Program-made: the position numbers and the translations under genes
Source: Axinella damicornis
Lineage: Eukaryota > Porifera > Demospongiae > Axinellida > Axinellidae
Direction: 5' to 3'
DNA length: 64,000 bases
Assembly (NCBI GenBank): GCA_963931865.1
Contig: OZ007513.1
Span: 11,371,467 to 11,435,466 of the forward strand
The notes under the pieces: model-generated
The model's input: only the letters and a program-made list of their open reading frames with translations
Database searches by the model: none
Told to the model about the DNA's origin: nothing
In this document: positions 57,825-64,000 of the stretch, one piece after another
Layout of the letters: the number at the start of each line of letters is the position of its first letter
How positions within the stretch are numbered: the stretch's first letter is position 1

Positions 57825-60800
57825 ATGATGGACATTGATACTAAGGAGCAGTTGGAGTGGAAATGGAAATTGCACGCAGAACCAGCAAACATGAAAATTA
57901 GGAAGGGGGCGGCTGTGTCCCATGGAGGCACTGCTTATTTTCATCCACGTGATAGCCAAAAGGTGTTGCAGTACAAGAACAAATGGGACACCCTGCCAGA
58001 GTGTCCTCAGGAGAACTTTGGACTTGCAGTCATTGATGACCTCCTCACTGCAGTTGGTGGCAAGGTGGATGGAGTGGCTGTCAATCATTTGACGAGTTTC
58101 ATAGAGAATGAATGGAAGCAGCAGTTTCCTGCAATGAGCACAAAGCGAGAGATGCCTGCTGTAATTCGTGTGAATGACTTCCTCATTGCAGCAGGAGGAA
58201 AAGGAGAGGGAGGAGACCTCCTTTCCTCAGTGGAGGTTATGAATATCAAAACCCGTGAGTGGCATCATGCTCCAAGTCTTCCAGAGCCAGTATACGCTAT
58301 GTCGGCTACTGTCGCTCAAGAGCACCTCTACCTCTTGGGGGGTTATGGAAAACATGGGCCAACTCCTGCCGTCTTTGTTTGCCCCATTGATTCCCTGATT
58401 GATCCACCCAGTGAATCCTCACCTGATGTCGAATCCACAGCAAGCAGCAAGCCAGGTGCTGAGGAAGCTACCGTTTGGTATCGTGCGGCTGATCTGCCAG
58501 TGAAGCTGTCCACGTGTGTCACGCTCAGTGACAGGGTTGTAGCTATTGGCGGTAGCGATTCTGATGGCAGTTCTACCGATGCTGTTCACATGTACGACCC
58601 TCAATCTTGGAAATGGCCAGTTGTTGGATTTATGCCAACAGCTCGATCAGAGTGCCTTGCTGCAACCATGCAGAAGAGTGTCATCACTGCTGGAGGCTAC
58701 TCAACTGCAAAATGGTTCAAGAAAGTTGAAGTTGGCTTGTTGCAGTTACCAGGTGATCTCTGTATAAGCTCCGTTTACACCAGGCATTTAAACATCTAAA
58801 CCAGATAGTGTAATATAATCTGTATTGGAAACCAGTTTACCTAACCCACATCCGGATTAGTTTCAAAGGAGGTGCGTGTAAACAGCTGGAGTGGTTTCTA
58901 AGTGGATTATCTTGAAGCTATCAGTATTCATGACAAGTAGTCCAGCCCCACAGCCACTGAAACGCAGGCTGTCAGAGATTCACTTCTAATCCAGATTCTA
59001 ATCTGTTACAGGATGTCTGTGCGTGCGCCACACAAAGTGTATTGCACATGCTGAATTTTTTTTAACCAAAAATAACATCGTGGGACTCGAACTGGACCAG
59101 TCATCAAGGGTACATAAAGGGCATGACGGAAGCTTTCTTTTACAGTGTAGTCCATTGCAAATTTATCCGCTGTCCTGCTCGAGAAAAGAGTGAACTGAAT
59201 TGCTCGTTTTGGAATGGCTATTCAGCGTATTAGCTTCGATCATGCCCTTCAGCTTGTGACAGCACACCTCCAGCACCAGAAATCAAGCTGCTCATGCTGT
59301 TCGTACTAGAAATTGGACTGGATCAGGTGAAGTTATCATCAAGGGCACATAAAGGGCATGACGGAAGCTTTTAGATTACAAATTTATCTGCTGTCTTGCT
59401 CGATTTTTAGTGAACTGAATTGCTCGTTTTGGGACGGCTATTCAGCGTATTAGCTTCCATCATGCCCTTCAGCTTGTGACAGCACACCTCCAGCACCAGA
59501 AATCAAGCTGCTCACGCTGTTCGTACTAGAGATTTTTGGTTAATAGTCGGTTGGGACATTAACCAGTTCACTGCAGTTCCTGGAGGTGTTTTCTGTTCAT
59601 ATTGACTAAGGATACTCTATGCTAAGTAAGTTTTGTTGCACTGGATCGATTTCCATGCGCAAGAAATATGACGTTCAATAACACACCTACAAGTGACTAT
59701 CCCGTATAACCCCAGTTTAGTACCTGTAATAGCTGTTGATCTAATTCATCATTCATGTTCACTCACTGTCACTTATATGTTTCATTGCAGCAATGATCGA
59801 GCATTCTGACCTAGAATTCTATGAGCGATTGGGAGAAGGTGCAAATGCTGTTGTTTGGAGGGGAAAATGGAAGTCAGAAGACATGGTGGTGGCTGTCAAA
59901 AGGATGTTCGAATTGACCAACAGAGAGGTACATAGAGATATTATTCATGCACGGTCTCGACCTGAATGGTGTAAAAAGTAATAGTGTACTATTTGGGGGG
60001 TTTCGTAAATCATGGAGAGAGTATTTTCAAGGCCGAATCCACAGAAATTCATTTCTAGCTACCGCATATGGTAAAATTTGAGGTGCACAGACCTTCCATT
60101 TAGGTCAAGAACATTCAGATATTGCCTTTGTGTTACTGTCAGTAACTTTACTACTGGAAACTCTTTTTGGTGTCATTTTCGTGGCCAAATCTATCTTTAG
60201 AGTTGATACCAAGATTTGGAACTCTTTTCTGGCATTCGTTTGCGGTGCAGCTTCACCATAAACCAAAAGGCTTCTTCCAAAACTGGATGGCTTCTTATGA
60301 GAATCAAAAGCTTTCTTCTGAAGAACGCTGGCTTTGTACGTATCGAAGTCTCAAAAAACGGTACAGCCTCACTAACGGAGCTTCCAGAGCTTTGTTTATG
60401 ACTTCCATAGCTGTGTTTAGGTCTTCCGGAGGTGCAGTTGTAATGGAAACCCAGACCAGCGATGGTAAGGTTTCCAAATCTCGGCATTAGTTTTAAAGAC
60501 ACGTGCCATACCTGCACAAATCATACTTTCCTGATCGTTGATCGTTCAGAATATTGGAAGGAGTGTTGCACTCCATTTCACATATTTCTTGAATCTTTTG
60601 AGGGTCAGCCACACTCCTGGTAGCCGTTGCAACCCCAGTTGTGACTCGCCGTAGCACAAGCTACTTAAGCTTATTAATGCAGTTCAGTGGCGGATCTAGG
60701 GGGGATCTAGGGGTGCGAGCGAATCCCCCTTTTGACCCTTGTTAACATAAACTACTTGTACTATTGTAGCTGTGGTTGGTAATACCTTGACCGTTCGCGG

Positions 60801-63800
60801 GCTGAAAGTCTGAAGGCAGATGTAGTCTTGAGCTAGCTAGGTTTACACTGCTACACAATTTTAATTTTACATCAATTATTTTTGTTCTGTATATACGTAT
60901 AATTAGAAAATAAAGCAATAACGCAGTGTTCAATTGACTGTCCACATACGTGGTTGTAATCGGTCGACGATGAAAAGAAGGAAGCTAACAGTCCCACACA
61001 TCGATACTTACTGGTTACTTAGTCAATCTTCTTTGCGTCTGGGTTTACTTAGTCAATCTTCTTTGCGTCTGGGAACATGTCAGAATGCGCAGAGATGCTA
61101 CGAGAGCGCTTCCTGATCGCTAAAAAGAACACGTAAAAAAAATTTCCGCGCTTTGCGCGGACTGATCGCCACTTCACAGCGGTCCGCTGTGTATGTGCCA
61201 ACCGAACCCCCCTTTCAAAATTTCTAGATCCGCCACTGCAGTTCGTTCCAGTTAGCACACATGCCACATGGGAACCACGCTCAATCGATCACTAGCAATG
61301 GTGGCCAAAGGGAATTACAATAAATTATTACAGCACTCACAACTTCACCAGCACGGTGAGTTTCAGCATGTACCGTAGTGTACGTATTAAGCGCCCAGGG
61401 GTCAGGGTCAATAGAATCCCGCTGAACAGGGAGGTGGGCGCTAGATGCGTACTCAGACTACTTAGGCATGTAGTATCCGCCCACCCATTCAGCACTGTAT
61501 AAACAACAAGCCTGCGGTAAGCTGTGAATACCAATGACCGGCTATGAATATCTAAGTCCATTTTTCACGCATAGAAATTGATCGCGCGTCTTTAAGCTCG
61601 CCGTAGTTGACTGTAAATCGGCCTTTTTGAATGCACAACCTCGCCCAGAGGTTAAGAAATGCTGTTCAAAACTTTTGTGATGGGTGGGCCCTTACTACAC
61701 TGCTTTTGGACCCTGTGCAGGAACTTGAGCCAAAACAAGGGGGTGGGCGGTTGATCCGTGGTGGGCGCTTGATACGTACACTACGGTAAGTATCAATGAA
61801 TGACAGCGATCATGGCCACGTGGTCAGAATCTTCGTGGGCTCTTCATAGGAGCTCTACTGGCAATGAAAGTCGAAGAGAGTGCTCGAGCAATGGCAGCTG
61901 ACGGCATGACAAAAGCACTAGTGTTTTATCTCCACCACCAAGGTGAGTTTCAAATCCAAAATTGTACACTTGGGTCTCTGCATGATAGCGACCATGACGA
62001 TGTAGTCATAATCTTGGTAGGCCTTTCCTGCGAGCTATGAGGTTACAATGTACGTTACGCGGCACAATTTTCCCATTACCAGGCCATGCTTAAGTTAATT
62101 GCCGAGCGGGAAGTGAGGCAACTAATCGTGCAGCAGGGCAGTCGAATCTGAGCTTGCGTATATATATATATATGTTTGTAACGCTCAGGAATGCAATAAG
62201 GATGGCACTCGTACTCACTATGTATGTGTAAGTGCGCGGGGGCAATACTCACTATGCAGTGCCGGGGGCATTCACGCAGCGAATGTGCGTCCTTAGGTTA
62301 TATAGTACCTGGTTGCTATTTATAACACAGAGTTTTGACTCCAAAAATGAGTGTGGGTTTTGTGGTGGCATCATAAATATACTTACCTAGCCATTTATCT
62401 ATTGTCAAGGTGAGCTACATGAATATACTTACCAGGCTGCGAATACAGTACACCAGTGTGCTGGCAAGTATTAACTCGCTTCCCGCGAGGCTCTTCTGCG
62501 TGCATTCACGTATGCACTAGTTATATACTAACCACCTTGAGTTGTATGTGTGCTATTATTGCTTAGTGTTGCAATTGTAACACTTCCAGTCTGTGTTGTG
62601 CGTATTATATTTACAGTTGCGGATTCAGAACTCCTTGGATCACCCCAATGTCATTCGGTTGTATGGAGCTGTCTATAACGCACCAGTGCAGTTTGGGTAC
62701 TGCATTGTTACAGGTTCGCTGCTAAATCCCACATCAGCACGTATGTAGTCCTTTTAGCTCTGCACACCTGTGTGCACTTACAAGACATCTTTGCATGAGT
62801 CAGCTTCCACTCAAACTTCAGGTAGTTTTGTTGTTCTCCAAGTCAGGCCAATAGGAAGCAAATTTTGGTTCGTCTGGTGGCAAGAGCTTAAACAATGTAG
62901 GCACTGTTGAATGATACGTATAATTGCCCAGCTATGGTGGTCTGGGGCATACCACCCCCAGGAAAGTTTGAACTTTACGTAACATGATTTTCAATTTTCA
63001 TTGCCACTTTTTCCCAGCATATGCAGAAAATGGATCCCTGTATAACTACCTGCATGTGAGGAAGGAGAACCCAGGTTTGGAGCAGGGATTGAAGTGGGCA
63101 AAGCAAGTAGCGGAAGGTACGGTCATGGATGCATGTCAAAGTGGCATCCAATGTATTATATAATGCTACAGTAGCAAGTAGCTTCGCTACCTCAGCTACT
63201 TCCCCCTCATTCACCTGCATGAGCAGTCCAGCACAGGGCAGCTCCCTGTGCAGAGGTTTATTGAACTTTCACTTACATTGTATGCTCCCCACTTGCTTCA
63301 GCCGCTGCTCCCTGATTGCGTCGACACCTCAGCAGCTGCTCCCTGATTGCGTCCACTTCAGCTTCTACTCCACGACTGCGTCCATTTTAGCTGCTATTGC
63401 CATTCAGTAATATTCAGTAAGACCTCAGGCTTGCCTTTGGTCTTATTACTTCCCGATAAACCCCTCAGTAGCTCGTCCCAGGTTGTTCCCACCGCCAGTA
63501 TTTCATTGCTTCCAGTATGAAATACGCCCGTATTTCATACTGGAAGCGATGAAATACTGGCAGTGGGAACAGCCTGGGAACGAGGCTAGCATGGTCTAAC
63601 TACTACATAGAACAGACATGTGATACGTATATGACAATATCTCGAATCTCAACTTACGTATGAGTATTTAGCAATGTAGCATTCCTCTTCAAGTGCTGTC
63701 ATGACCAACAAGACTCCCAGTGGTGTGAAGAGATAAGAACTTTAGCTGTCACAAACTTGTTTCTTTCAATGTAGCGATGCAGTACATTCATCAAAGAGGG

Positions 63801-63831
63801 TATGCACACCGTGATCTCAAGTCAGATAACG
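57825..63831 (+). CDS. Kelch-protein kinase fusion, 5' five exons (continues past window)
   Basis: Exons: 57825-58752, 59791-59927, 62617-62713, 63018-63116, 63775-63831, all phase-consistent. Exon 1 encodes about 309 residues of Kelch beta-propeller with repeated Gly-Gly doublets (TAVGGK, IAAGGK, LLGGYG, AIGGSD, TAGGYS) and following Trp/Tyr residues. The open frame would run on to TAA at 58799, but a GTGATC donor at 58753 joins exactly in frame to a kinase domain. That domain has LGEGANAVVW (324-332), VAVK (K346), then LDHPNVIRLYGAV, YAENGSLYNYL, and an intact HRDLKSDN catalytic loop (432-439). HRDLKSxN resembles TKL/MAP3K-like Ser/Thr kinases. The DFG half lies outside the window. An active cytosolic kinase with a substrate-binding Kelch head is inferred. 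The alternative is two genes, with a short Kelch protein ending at 58799. Confidence 0.8.
59098..59535. repeat. Tandem duplication, about 235-bp unit, with internal inverted ends
   Basis: AAAGGGCATGACGGAAGCTT (59115 and 59350), GAACTGAATTGCTCGTTTTG and CAGCACCAGAAATCAAGCTG occur twice in direct order. Within each unit GGGCATGACGGAAGCT faces AGCTTCGATCATGCCC, so each unit is a small fold-back. It lies in intron 1 of the Kelch-kinase gene. Confidence 0.85.
60685..61238. mobile_element. 554-bp TIR element (CAGTGGCGGATCTAG ends)
   Basis: It begins CAGTGGCGGATCTAG and ends CTAGATCCGCCACTG. CAGTT occurs next to both ends (60680-60684 and 61239-61243). The interior holds a 28-bp direct duplication, TTACTTAGTCAATCTTCTTT, at about 61014 and 61043. 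CAGTGGCGGATC ends are common among hAT-like elements, but the target duplication is uncertain. In intron 2 of the Kelch-kinase gene. Confidence 0.8.
61373..61786. mobile_element. TA-flanked MITE, family copy 2 (414 bp)
   Basis: The ends are CCGTAGTGTACGTATTAAGC and, inverted, GCTTGATACGTACACTACGG, flanked by TA at 61371-61372 and 61787-61788. It is a full-length homologue of 41482-41878 in the opposite orientation. It is the better-preserved copy. Confidence 0.9.
63471..63587. repeat. 117-bp near-perfect hairpin
   Basis: The arms GCTCGTCCCAGG...CCAGTATTTCATTGCTTCC and GGAAGCGATGAAATACTGG...CCTGGGAACGAG pair over about 55 bp with a tiny loop. It ends with the family signature GGGAACGAGGCTAG. 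In the Kelch-kinase intron before the HRD exon. Confidence 0.9.
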
Positions 63832-63958
63832 GTAAGCTAACCAACATTTACTGACTCATGCATTCTAGAATCAAAATTGATCATGAACTGGACTATGCAG
63901 TAGAGTTTTGCAAAATCTTTGCATCATATTAAGAGCATAAAGCATCAAGTGTTAATTG

Positions 63959-64000
63959 CACTAGAGGCAAAAAATTTTCTCTGAAAAATTAAAAGGATTT
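63959..64000 (+). repeat. A/T-rich repeat shared with 5039-5090, cut by window end
   Basis: CTAGAGGCAAAAAATTTTCT followed by CTGAAAAATTAAAAGG repeats 5038-5080 with one or two changes. The remainder lies beyond the window, so element type is undetermined. Confidence 0.75.

Overview
The window is animal genomic DNA, most likely from a sponge. Genes are split by many short to medium introns with GT/AG borders. The domains are metazoan: fibrinogen-related, sushi/CCP, CUB, collagen Gly-X-Y, and an ankyrin-repeat TRPA-type channel. Introns and spacers are full of fold-back and TIR elements, tRNA-derived SINEs, a LINE and a DIRS-type retroelement. The species cannot be fixed from sequence alone; 'sponge' is inferred from the domain mix and repeat style.

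Layout. 0.39-1.03 kb (+): last exon of a fibrinogen-domain protein. 1.2-5.4 kb: repeats and a decayed duplicate of two TRPA exons. 5.5-27.8 kb (-): a complete 25-exon TRPA-like cation channel of 1,243 aa whose splice phases all agree; one intron holds two sushi exons on the opposite strand. 28.8-35.5 kb (+), divergent from TRPA: a 10-exon, 553-aa protein made of two tandem kinase-like domains, both lacking catalytic residues. 35.5-39 kb: repeats and a hAT-like element. 39.2-46.3 kb (-): a secreted or matrix gene with cysteine-rich, CUB, duplicated and collagen exons. 47.6-48.2 kb (-): LINE fragment. 49.1 kb: 5S rRNA-like remnant. 49.5-50.8 kb (+): two-exon gene for a small secreted cysteine protein. 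53.2-57.3 kb (-): degenerate DIRS-type element with a nested fold-back. 57.8-64 kb (+): a Kelch-kinase fusion gene with an intact HRD loop, running off the window.

The strongest observations are two. First, the intact Kelch-kinase and the double pseudokinase lie on the same strand about 22 kb apart and share four intron positions and phases, so they look like diverged paralogues; an active kinase/pseudokinase relationship is inference. Second, a duplicated block (about 2-3.65 kb and 16.9-21.8 kb) supplies natural empty sites, which define three transposable elements to the base pair, including a 2,558-bp TA-flanked element with 19-bp inverted ends.

Exon borders were placed by hand from GT/AG signals, reading-frame continuity and family similarity. 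No database search or transcript evidence was available.
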